This document shows positions 1 through 10,235 of a stretch of DNA of 64,000 nucleotides, one piece after another. Location: contig JASGJG010000015.1 in the NCBI GenBank assembly GCA_049840835.1, positions 1 to 64,000 on the forward strand, in the 5' to 3' direction. The position numbers and the translations under genes are program-made. Under the pieces are notes generated by a model that did not search any database, was not told the origin of the DNA, and saw only the letters and a program-made list of their open reading frames with translations. This DNA is from JANLTX01 sp049840835. GTDB lineage: Bacteria; Armatimonadota; Armatimonadia; Armatimonadales; Armatimonadaceae. The first letter of the stretch is position 1. Each line of letters begins with the position of its first letter.

Positions 1-109
1 CGCAGCAGGTGGTAGACACCCGGCGACCGTGGCGGTCAAAGAGCTTGCCAAAAGCCCCGGAATCGCCTTGCCTTGCCCGCTGCACCAGCCAGAGATCAGA
101 AAGAAGCAT
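1..109 (-). pseudogene. 5' fragment of ECF sigma factor gene (left arm, cut by window edge)
   Basis: This is the reverse complement of the start of the sigma factor gene at 38,919. Its ATG lies at 107-109 and only about 36 codons are inside the window. Small insertions (for example near base 12) break the frame relative to the right-hand copy. Confidence 0.75.
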
Positions 110-186
110 GGGTAGAAAAATTTCCTCCACCAGTGAGCGACACGAACGGTGGCTTTTGTTCCTGCTGCCTGGGTACAATCGTCGCA

Positions 187-1411
187 GTGCAAATCACCGC
201 AGTAGATGTTTTTCTGACCTGCCCCGGTCGCAACTCACGTTTTTGTCAAAGCTTCGAACAGACATCGAGGGGCTGTATGGCGTAGGCGAGGGCACCCTGA
301 ACGGGTCCGAGCCGATCGTGGCCGAGGCTATTCGGCACATGAGCCATCTGATCATCGGGCGAGATCCCCGGCGCATTCGAAGACACCTGGATGCTACTCT
401 ACCGCCAGGGCTACTGGCGCGGCGGGCCTATCTTCATGGCGGCGATCGCGGCGATCGACCTGGCGCTGTGGGACATCAAGGGCAAGCTGGCGGGGATGCC
501 GGTGTACGAGCTGTTGGGCGGCGCGGGCCCGCGACGGCGTGCGCTGGTCTACACGCCACGCGCCACGGGCGCGATCCGAAGTGGAGGTGCGAGGACTGCG
601 CCCGCGGACTGGCTGGAGAAGGGCTTCACGGGTCGTGCGCTGCCCAGGTCGGCGCCTACGGCGGCGCGGGGGTGGTCAGGGCATGCTGCCGCCGCTGTGA
701 ACTCCGGGGACGCCGCCGACCGAGCAGATCTTACGAGCCGACGCCGCTACCTGCTGGACTCCGTGCCGAAGCTGTTCGCGCACATGCGCAGCCGCACTGG
801 GCGACGAGACGGAGCTGCATGCACGATGTGCACGAGCAGCTAGACCCCATTGCCAGGCCGCGCGCCTGGCAAAATCCGTCTGAAGCAGTACCGGCTGTTC
901 TTGCTAGAAGACCCGCTCATGCCCGAGCACCGGGAGAGCTGGCCACTGGTACGCGCGGCCTCCAGTACGCCTCTCGCTATTGGCGAGATTCTGACCAGCC
1001 GGTGGGACTGCCTGCCACTATTCCAGAACCGCTGGATCGACTTCATTCGTATCAAGCCACTGCACGTGGGAGGTCTGACCGAAGCACGCAAGATTCTAAC
1101 CCTGGCGAGCCCTGACAACGTTCGTAGCGCCTTCCATGGCGCAGGCGACATTGGGCCGATTGCGCAGGCGGCGAGCGTACATTTACAGACCGTGATCTCC
1201 GAACTTCGGGGTGCAGGAGTGGTGCAAGTACCCGGAGCCCGTGTACGACATGGTCTCGGGCATCTGTGAGCGCCGCGGTGGGTTCGTATACGCATCGGAG
1301 CGCCCCGGCCTGGGCATCGACTTCGATGAGACCAAGTGCGAGAACTACCCGTATGAGCGGGCCTACATGCCACTGGTGCGCCGCGCCGATGGCACCATGC
1401 ACGTGTACTAA
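187..1411 (+). pseudogene. ManD-like dehydratase, left-arm copy, frameshifted and partly diverged
   Basis: This mirrors the gene at 37,651-38,841. The start codon reads GTG where the right copy has ATG. Several indels break the frame. Bases about 430-845 differ from the right arm at many codon positions and are GC-richer, as in a homologue from a related genome, while flanking parts of the same gene match closely. From about 850 on, the sequence again follows the right copy, including the EDPLMPEH segment and the C-terminal YERAYMPLVRRADGTMHVY end. Confidence 0.8.
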
Positions 1412-2214
1412 ATACGTACTATGGCTATCCGAAACCCGATGTGGTCAGACCGGCGCTCCGGCTGATAGCGCAATCGGAACGCCGACCGGCAGAACGGGGC
1501 GGACTCTACCCAGGCTCCGCCCCGCCTGACTCTAGAGTAGCTACCATCCCGATTCTGTGCTCCTTTCTGGGAGGACAGATCGGGGTCGGTGCCACCCGGC
1601 AGGCGGGCATGGTACCAGTCTCGGCACCACTCGAACTCGTTGCCATGCATGTCATGAATCCCCCAGGCATTCGCCGGGAAACTACCTACCGCAGAAGCCG
1701 CCGAGCCAGGCACACCGGTTGGGGTTCCGTTATAGGGCTTTCCAAACGTCGCCATGGCCTGGGTGAGGGTATTGCCAAATGCGTACGTCGTGCTGGTCCC
1801 TGCGCGGCAGGCATACTCCCATTGCGCTTCCGTGGGCAACCGAAACTCCCAGCCTGCCGGTAGCTCTTTGGCCTTACGAGCCCGCTGCGCGAGTTTCCGG
1901 CAGAACTCCTCGGCTTCGATATAGCTGACCCCATAGACCGGGAAGTTATCGCCCTCACCTGCGTCTCGCTTGGTAGGAAACGCTCCCATAATCTGCTGCC
2001 ACTGCTTCTGGGTGACTTCGTACTTACCCATCCAGAACCCGGATGTCAGAGTAACATCTACCTGCCCTTCATCGGGCCGGCGCCCCAGCTCACTCTCCGG
2101 GCTGCCCATGCGGAACCGCCCCGGTGGGCACCAGCATAACTCAATGCCATTTACCGTTCGCGGGCTACCCGCCCGCGCACCCAGGAAAGAATCCGCTGCG
2201 GGGCTACTTTGCAA
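1408..2214 (-). CDS. FGE/SUMF1-family protein, left-arm copy
   Basis: This copy is nearly identical to the gene at 36,794-37,654 and keeps its frame through the whole SUMF1 domain, with only a few substitutions (for example Gln for Glu in the RLRYEPERR stretch). The open frame starts at 2,214 with MQSSPAADSF. The right-hand copy has Leu at that codon and an upstream start, so the true N-terminus is uncertain. It ends convergently on the ManD-like gene with a 4-bp stop overlap. Confidence 0.8.
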   Translation of the reverse strand: MQSSPAADSFLGARAGSPRTVNGIELCWCPPGRFRMGSPESELGRRPDEGQVDVTLTSGFWMGKYEVTQKQWQQIMGAFPTKRDAGEGDNFPVYGVSYIEAEEFCRKLAQRARKAKELPAGWEFRLPTEAQWEYACRAGTSTTYAFGNTLTQAMATFGKPYNGTPTGVPGSAASAVGSFPANAWGIHDMHGNEFEWCRDWYHARLPGGTDPDLSSQKGAQNRDGSYSRVRRGGAWVESAPFCRSAFRLRYQPERRSDHIGFRIAIVRI

Positions 2215-2312
2215 ATAGTTGATGTTGAGAAATGCAGCAAACAGGCAAATACATACACTGGATGATACACTGCCGCTTCTTGATAATATTGTGAATAGAT
2301 GTAATAAGTCTA

Positions 2313-3514
2313 TTATTTAAATCCATTCTTATAAAAGAACTCATACTCATTATTTTTTAAAAGCATTAGTATGGCACTGTCATATAAATATTCTAACTGT
2401 AATAATTGAGAGTGTTGGTTCTTGTATGTTTCTCCTATTCGTCCGCCGAATTCTGGTCCCAACCAGAATAAATTTTCTTTTGGAAAACATATAGGACGCA
2501 TTGGTAATGCCATGATTCCATTTTGCCCGGAAGGGATGATATCTAGGCATATATTGGGACAAAGAAAAAAATCGTTTGGTGTAAAAGTGCCATAACCAGG
2601 GATATTTGGAAGAATGAAGGGCATGAATAATTCTTGATTCTAGCAATATTTGATATATAGGATTAAGGGTTTTTGTTTTATTCGCCACCAGAAGTCAAAA
2701 TCTGACTTTTTGCATATTTTATTTTTAATTAACCACTCTTCGGCTTCACTTGCACTGATTAAATGGGGTGTTTTATACCGATATTGCATATGTTTTTTGT
2801 TAAATTTTCGAAGAATGTTACAGGGTCGTCTTGGCATAGCGAGAGGAATGTTGCAAACCACAGGAAGCCAAAATAACTCGGTCCATTATACTTATGCCAG
2901 AACTTTAAGACCGCAAGACTATAGGGGCATGCTCCTTGTTTCCTATTGAAGCATATGTAATTGAATAAATCTTGATAATTGCCTTCCGGGGTTTCTAATG
3001 CTGATTCAAGCATTAAAGCTCCGATCTCAATTAGTCCTGTTATAGATATATTGTTTTCTGATGTTGTATTTAGCTTGTTCTCTAGTCTATTTAAATTATC
3101 ATGGATTTGGATTAAATTTAATAGATTTTTCTTTTGCGATCGCCATTCATTTCTTAAATCTGGTCAGGATAATTGAATGTTGTCCATTATTCGGAAAAGA
3201 TAGTTGCAATTGCATAATTGATAGTAGTGAAATTGTTCGTGAAGTAATTCTAAGTCATGTGTTTTGTGAAAAAATGATCTATGGGAATTCTCCCATAGCA
3301 TATCGTCAATCGCCTTCCACTCTGAAGAAGTCTCACGTTTGCGAATGGCTTGCTCTTCAAGGTCTGCGAGGCTATTAAGTTCACCAATAAATTTATCGAA
3401 ACGTCTTTCTGTAACTAATACTGCCGAAGATCTGTCAATAAACAGCGTATTTGAAGGAAGTATGTTGCCCATGTAAGCGAGAGGGCTTTTGGGATCAGTT
3501 TCAATAATTTTCAT
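2313..3514 (-). pseudogene. HExxH island protein, left-arm copy, frameshifted
   Basis: This mirrors the 398-aa gene at 35,555-36,751. The N-terminal part (start at 3,514, MKIIETDPKSPLAYMG) and the C-terminal part (to 2,313, EFFYKNGFK) are both recognisable. Indels split the frame into at least four pieces, while the right copy is open throughout. Confidence 0.8.
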
Positions 3515-3590
3515 TTTATATTATAGAATACTGTATTGTTAAACGGCTATTTTGTAATGATTTGATTTATTTAAAAGATTTGGATTATTG

Positions 3591-3952
3591 TTATTCCTCG
3601 ATTGAATCAATGCTGCCTTTTATATCAACCGAATCACCGCTGATTTGATAACCTGTACTGGTTCCGGATTTTCTCTGAAGCTGACTTGATTTTACTTAGT
3701 ATTGATTTTGTAGCCATCTCTGCACCAAAATGCAATGATCCAGCGACAACACCTGCTACACTGCCTTTGAATGCCTGCTTCGATCAGTATGTCTACCCAC
3801 TGGGATGAATGAAAGCCCGTAGTTTTTGTATTCGATAAATTTGAATCAATAATTTTTAACGTTATATCGCTACCATCTGATGAATTAACCTCGTTTAGAA
3901 AGGCTCTTGCTGTTGATTCATCTAATTTAACTGTGAATTTTAAAGTTGACAT
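3591..3952 (-). pseudogene. Small island protein, left-arm copy, frameshifted
   Basis: This mirrors the 119-aa gene at 35,119-35,478. The start (MSTLKFTVKLDE) lies at 3,952 and the stop at 3,591. An insertion near 3,775 breaks the frame just before the glycine-rich helix seen in the right copy. Confidence 0.75.
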
Positions 3953-4168
3953 ATGTGGATGACTCTTGGGCTTCGTTTGTAAGTTTTGCGCGCCATCTTC
4001 AGTATTAAAGGTAGCTGGAAACTTAGTCGTAATATACCATAAAGTTAGCAAGTAGTTATTTCAGATACCACTAGTCGGGGAATTGTTGTCGGTTATTTTT
4101 AATCATTAATTTCTGTTATTAAGATTTACGTGAATTGGGAAATTTCATGCGTATATATTTAGAGTTGG

Positions 4169-4917
4169 CTACTCCGTCAACCCCGTGAGGTAGCTGGCAA
4201 GGTCTACTCGAATCGGCATGAAGTAGATGTTGCCCCCGGCTTCCTGGATAATCGGAATCGCACGCTGGGCAAACCGACGGTTCCAGTGCAGAGTAGGCAT
4301 AAAGCCAGAGGGGAAGACCACCTGGTTGGTGGTCTCCCAGTACGCTTGGGACCGAGCGCCGACGACTGGCGCAATCCCCCAGAACACGGTTCGCCCACAC
4401 AGCATCTCCAGGCTCATTTCTAGGAGTCTGCGGTCGAAAATAGGGCTGCTGCAGACTCCATCTGCCCCTGCGTCTAGCTTTCGGGCCACGCCATCTAACT
4501 CCGTGCGGCAAGCTGTGGCGATAGGGATCGAAGGCCGCATAGACCTTTAGCTGGGGGTATTCCTGGTTCGACACTTCCGGATAATCGATTCGCTGGTATT
4601 GGGGTAGGTGTGCCGGATCTAAGCCATGGGGCGACATCACCTTTCACCACCAGCATCTCCGAGATACCCGCGGCGAGAATCGCTTCCACCTACCGCAGAC
4701 ACACCTGCGGGGGAACATCGATGGCCCGGATATGCGGGTATCGATGCAGGGAGAACTGCCTGGGTGAGCGCACAGGCTTCCCAGCTTCGCAAAGAGAACC
4801 GGGTGAGGTCCGGAATGTTGAACGCGTTGGCGGTGGGCATAGCCGAGCAGACCGTTTCGGCGCGTCGGCCAGAACCTCCGTCTCGCCTCTGGGGATGGGC
4901 TCTACCGAGACTCTCAT
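4169..4917 (-). pseudogene. metF, left-arm copy, frameshifted
   Basis: This mirrors 34,162-34,902 and starts at 4,917 with MRVSVEPIPRGETEV. Several indels split it, but the C-terminal half reads in frame to 4,169 (LASYLTGLTE). Unlike the adjoining metE it is the same allele as the right arm, so the diverged block ends at the metE/metF boundary. Confidence 0.8.
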
Positions 4918-7195
4918 AAAGTCTCATTTCTCAGGGTCTGGCGGCTGCAACCATGTTCTGCAGTGCGGGAATGACTTCCGCCCAGTTGCGCGTCTTCAAT
5001 CCGCAGTCAGGATTGACCCAGAGACGCTTGGCGGGGATGCGCTCCGCCGCCTTCCGCATCAGGTACACCATCTGCTCCTGGGAGGGGATGTTGGGCGAGT
5101 GGATGTCGTAGACGCCAGGCCCGATCTCATTCGGGTAGCTGAAGCTCTCAAATACGTCCAGCAACTCCATGTCTGACCGCGACGTTTCGATAGTGATGGC
5201 ATCGGCATCCATATCGGCAATCGCGGCGATGATGTCGTTGAACTCGGAGTAGCACATGTGGGTATGAATCTGCGTCTCGTCCTTCACCCCGTTCGCCGTA
5301 ATGCGGAACGCCTTCCACTGCCCAGTTCGGGTACGGTCTGCCATTCGGACTTGCGCAGCGGCAAACCTTCCCGGAGCGCGGCTTCGTCTATTTGGATGAC
5401 GCGTACCCCAGCCTTTTCCAGATCGAGTACCTCCTCGCGAATCGCGAGGGCAAGCTGATAGCAGGATACCGAGCGCGGTTGGTCATCACGCACAAAGGAC
5501 CAGTTGAGAATGGTCACCGGTCCGGTCAGCATTCCCTTCATCGGCTTATCGGTTAGTGACTGGGCATAGGAAATCCACTCCACCGTCATGGGTTGCGGGC
5601 GGCTGATGTCGCCGAACAGAATGGGTGGCTTGACGCACCGGGAGCCATACGACTGCACCCAGCCATACTCACTGAAGGCATAGCCGTCCAACTGCTCCCC
5701 GAAGTACTCCACCATATCGTTGCGTTCGGCTTCCCCATGCACGAACACATCCAGACCCAGCTCCTCCTGCACACGGACACAATGCGCGATTTCCGCTTGC
5801 ATCGCTGCTTTGTAGGTGGCTTCGTCTATTTCTAGGCGACGGAACTGATTGCGTGCATGACGAATATCCGCCGTTTGCGGGAACGACCCGATGGTTGTGG
5901 TAGGAAACGTCGGCAGGTTTGCAACGGCCACCTGCTTTTGAATCCGCTCGGTATAGGGGCTGTAGCGGCGACCCATGGCAGCGTCTATTCGCGCCGTTGC
6001 TGCCTTAATAGCGGGGTTATGGACTCGTGGTGAGGAGCGGCGCGAATCCAGAGCGGCTTGATTGTTGCGGGTAAGCTCGGTCTCTACCGCCTCGCGACCC
6101 TGGTTGAGTGCGGCAGCAAGAGTCTTCAGTTCGTCCAGCTTTTGCCGCGCGAAGGCCAACCATTCGCGGATTTCGCCATCGAGTTTGCGTTCACTCCGCA
6201 GGTCCACAGGAACATGCAGCAGCGAGCGGGAAGGCGCAAGCCAGAGACGCTTGCCTAACTGCTCATGAATCGGCCCCAACCATTCCAGAGTCGCGTTTCG
6301 GTCCGTCTTCCAGATATTGCGTCCATTGATAACGCCGAGCGAGAGTATCTTCTCGGTGGGCAATTGCGCCACCATCTCGGCGACTTCCTCGCGCCCATTG
6401 ATGGCATCCAGATGCACGCCCTGTACCGGAAGTTGGCAAAGGAGCGGTAGATTCTCCTTCAATGTCCCAAAATAGGTCGCCAGCAACAGATTGATCTTAC
6501 CCGTGTTCAAGCGCGTTATAGGCGGTGACGAACGCCTGTTGCCACTCCGCTTCCAATTCCGTAACCAGCACGGGTTCGTCTATCTGCACCCATTCCACAC
6601 CCTGCGCCGCCAGTTGCGCCAGTAGTTCGCGATAAACGAGCAGCAGTCGGGGCAGTAACGCAAGTCGGTCGGAATCATCCTTTGCTTTGCCAACCCACAG
6701 GTAAGTGACCGGGCCAATGAGAACGGGCTTTGCCTTGACCCCCAGACTGCGCGCCTGCGCCAACTGGCCCAACAGACGCGAGGTATCCAGGGGGAACTCG
6801 GTATCACCGCAGAACTCCGGGACGATGTAGTGGTAGTTGGTATCGAACCACTTGGTCATCTCCCGGCCTGCACCCCTGCGCCACTGCTCGTTGGCGGAGC
6901 GCCCACGCGCGACACGGAAGTAGTTGTCCAGCGGATCGCCGTCATATCTGCCACCCGGTCGGGGAGGTTTCCGAGGGTAAAGCTCATATCGAGTACCTGG
7001 TCGTAAAACGAGAAATCGCCTACGGGCACAAGGTCCAGGACTGCACTGATTCTCCCAGTGACGCTGACGCAGTTCCGCGCCGCGTGCTACCAACTCTGCG
7101 CGAGTGGTTTCCCCTTTCCAGTAGGACTCCTGTGCGAACTTCAATTCCCGTTTCGCGCCGATGCGAGGGAATCCCAGGTTGTGAGTGGTTACCAT
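4914..7195 (-). pseudogene. metE, left-arm copy: a diverged allele, frameshifted
   Basis: This is a cobalamin-independent methionine synthase homologue of the gene at 31,887-34,165, but not the same sequence. Synonymous and amino-acid changes occur along the entire reading frame; for example right ALETYWKGESS is AQESYWKGETT here and right NVSRLRDQL is DTSRLLGQL. Divergence begins right after the ATG at 7,195 and stops at the metE stop codon at 4,914, while both flanks match the right arm closely. The frame is broken near 5,300-5,340, 6,500 and 7,030. The normally conserved Cys of the CSLLH motif reads Arg (APSRSLLH), which may be an error. Confidence 0.85.
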
Positions 7196-7305
7196 AGTGC
7201 CCAATGGTACGGCGGTAAACCTATGAGTAAAATGATATTATTTCAGATATATATGAGTGAAATTCATAGATAGGCCAGGGTATACTGAACGTAGCGAGGG
7301 GATTC

Positions 7306-8122
7306 ATGTTCATCAAACGCCTGGGGGGTAGCCTTTGCGCCACGCTTGCGTTGCTCAGTCTGGTCAGCTGCAGCGGCAGTCCGTCAGGCTCGGGTGAGGC
7401 CCTTGTCATACCGCCCGCAGGGTCCACGACTCAGGTTGATACCTATACAGTCGTCGAAACCTACTGCACCACTCCACTGCCTTTACTCAGGGCTTGTTTT
7501 ACGAGAACGGCTTCCTCTACGAAAGCACCGGCCTGTACGGGCAATCGTCCCTGCGCCAGCAAGACCTGAAGCTGGGAATCGCCTCAAAACGGTCAGCCTC
7601 TCGTCCACCTACTTCGGCGAGGGGATCACTAGCTGGAACGGGACAATCTACCAGTTGACCTGGAAAAATGAGGTCGGTTTCCTCTACAAAACCAGAGTAC
7701 GTTTGAGAGAACAGGGCAGTTCACCTACCAGGGTGAGGGTTGGGCACTGACGCACGATACAGAGTCGCTGATTATGTCCAACGGGTCGGATGCGATTACC
7801 TTTCGTGACCCGACGACCTTCGCGATCAAAAGAACCATCCACATTTCCGACCACGGCGCACGGGTGACGCAGCTCAACGAACTGGAATACATCAAGGGCG
7901 AGATCTTTGCCAATGTCTGGCGGTACAAACGACATCGCCCGCATCGACCCGCAGACAGGAGCGGTCAAGGGCTGGATTGATCTGACCGGGATTCAGCCCG
8001 GCAGCGGCGACCTGGACGATGTGCTCAACGGCATTGCCTACGACGCCACAGCGGATCGCCTTTTTGTCACCGGAAAGCGCTGGCCGCAAATCTTCCAGAT
8101 CACTCTCAAGCCCAGGCCGTAG
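7306..8122 (+). pseudogene. Glutamine cyclotransferase, left-arm copy, frameshifted
   Basis: This mirrors 30,960-31,775. It has the same lipoprotein signal (LALLSLVSC) and the same C-terminus (QIFQITLKPRP). Small indels near 7,465, 7,570, 7,690 and 7,925 break the frame, and the right copy resolves each of them. Confidence 0.8.
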
Positions 8123-9211
8123 TTAGAAGATACGACGGATTATCGGTAGCTTCCCAAAGAATGAAGCCGCTGATTATAGAGGAGAGAGGATAGGCCAGGG
8201 CGGTCGCCACCAGAAACTTCGGTAGCGGTCCCCAGGGGGCGGCAGGAGAACCATCTGAATTGGTACTACGACCAGGATGTGAATGAAGTAGACCCCGAAG
8301 GCACTGGCGCTGAGAAACCGAAGGAGGAAGTTCAAACCGTTGAATCGCCGTTGAAACAACGCCAGGAGTGCGATGGAGACCCCCACCGCCACGAACGACT
8401 CCAGCAGGGTAGTAGTAGAGGTTGCCTCGGTTCCAGCCGCCCGTTTCCAGAGGAAACCATGCCTTGCTGAAGCCAAAGAGGTTACGCAGGCAGTAGCCGA
8501 TTGCCCCAATAAGTCCCACCGCGCTCCAGACCACAGCCACAGATTTCGGATTCGCTGAAGCCAGCTGTTGCGAAATGATAGAAGAAGGCCCGCCCCGAAG
8601 AAGAACAGATACTGCGGGGCGTGCGCGGGTTCGAGCGGAAAGAGCCAGAGGAGATTCACCCACTTATCTATGGGAAACCAGACCCGCACAACAGCGGCGG
8701 CCAGGCTGAGGGCTACGGTGAAGAGTAAGACCCCGACGTTCGTAAGTGTGTGGGGCGCGTCGGCTCTCTCTACTGATGGCGGTTTCTCCTGATTGCGCGC
8801 TCGCAGGGCGGCGTAGAGAATAGAGAGGGCGAGCAGGTCCATGGCGTACCACATGGGTCCGAAACTGGGCTGGCGGGTGATGAGAAAGAGGATGAGCAGC
8901 AATAAGAAGGACGGTATGCCGAGGCGTAGCAAGCGGTCAGTCACGAAGGGGGCGGAAGCCTTTGCGCTGATAAGCACCTGGGTAAAGTAGCCGGGAGATG
9001 AAGAAGAACAGTCCCATGAAAAACATGGCATTGATGGTGATGAACGGAGCGAGGTAGGGCGAGCGCATGGGCTCGCTCACCGGCCACGCGCCGCCCGTGG
9101 GGCCATAGGCCTGTGCCACATGATGGGCGACTACTAGGAAGGTTAGCCAGACTTTGAGGTTGTCCAAGTAGCTAGGCGAACCTTTTCTACGGGTGCGGTA
9201 GGGGCTGGCAT
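8123..9211 (-). pseudogene. Acyltransferase 3, left-arm copy, frameshifted
   Basis: This mirrors 29,874-30,959. It keeps the frame across PSVERADAPHTLTNVGVL, where the right copy is shifted, and is itself broken elsewhere (about 8,410, 8,570 and 9,000). A run of five G/C bases near 8,235 shifts the C-terminus in both arms. Confidence 0.8.
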
Positions 9212-9294
9212 GGGGGATTGTACAGCGGATTTTGCCTGAAACGAGGTAGGCTACAGTGAGGGCGGCTGAGAGGCGCCCCGATACCCCAAATGAC

Positions 9295-10196
9295 ATGATA
9301 GACCGAGCACACTTAGAGATAGTCCAGGCGTTCGATACCCATGGCTCCCTTACGGCGGCGGCCAAAACACTGAACCTGACTCAGTCTGCGCTCAGCCACA
9401 CCATGAAACAAGCTGGAGCAGCAGTTAAGCACGGAAATCTGGCAGCGCGGATGGGCGCAATCTTCGCCTGACCCAGGCCGGGGAGTACCTTCTGGCGGTA
9501 GCGAAGAGGGTAGATACCCCAACTTACCTACGCAGAAGAGCGCATTCGGCAATACGGCGAGGGGCAACGTGGCACTTTACGTATCGGTATGGAGTGCCAC
9601 CCGTGCTATCAGTGGCTCCTGAAAGTAGCGCCCGCTACCTAGAGAAGAGGCCCGATGTGGATGTGGACGTAAAGCAGAAGTTCCAGTTTGGCTGGTATCT
9701 GGGCGTTGTTCTTCGGCTATGAAATAGATATCCTGATAATCCTGACCTTCTGAACCGACCCAACCTGCGCTTTGAGTTAGTCTTCGACTATGAGCAAGTA
9801 CTGGCCGTAGGGCGGGAGCGAAAAGCTGGCCCGCGCGGCCTACGCACAGCCCAAAGAGCTCTTATACGAAGCCCGATTTCCTACCCCGTGTCTATAGAGC
9901 GGGAGGATATTTACAATCACTTCCTGATATGAGTAGGCATTACCCCCAGGCAGCACAAGATGATTGAGACCACCGACATCATGCTGCAAATGGTCGCCAG
10001 TGGCCGGGGGGTAGCCGCTCTGCCACGTTGGCTGGTAGATGAATATGCCGACCGGGTTGCTATCACCCCGGTTCGCCTGGGGCGGCACGGAATCCCCAAG
10101 CAGATTCATTTAGGAATCCGTGAGGCTGACCTGGATATTGACTACATCAAGGCGTTTGTTGAGTTGGCTCGGCAGGCTGATTTGTCCGCGGGTTGA
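9295..10196 (+). pseudogene. metR, left-arm copy, frameshifted
   Basis: This mirrors the intact gene at 28,898-29,794. The start is at 9,295 (MIDRAHLEIVQAFDTHGS). The helix-turn-helix and the C-terminal effector region are recognisable, but 9,400-9,960 carries many substitutions and indels and is one of the noisiest stretches of the arm. Confidence 0.8.
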
Positions 10197-10235
10197 AATC
10201 CGCGGTTATATGGCCCTGTGGGTACAATAGCCCCA

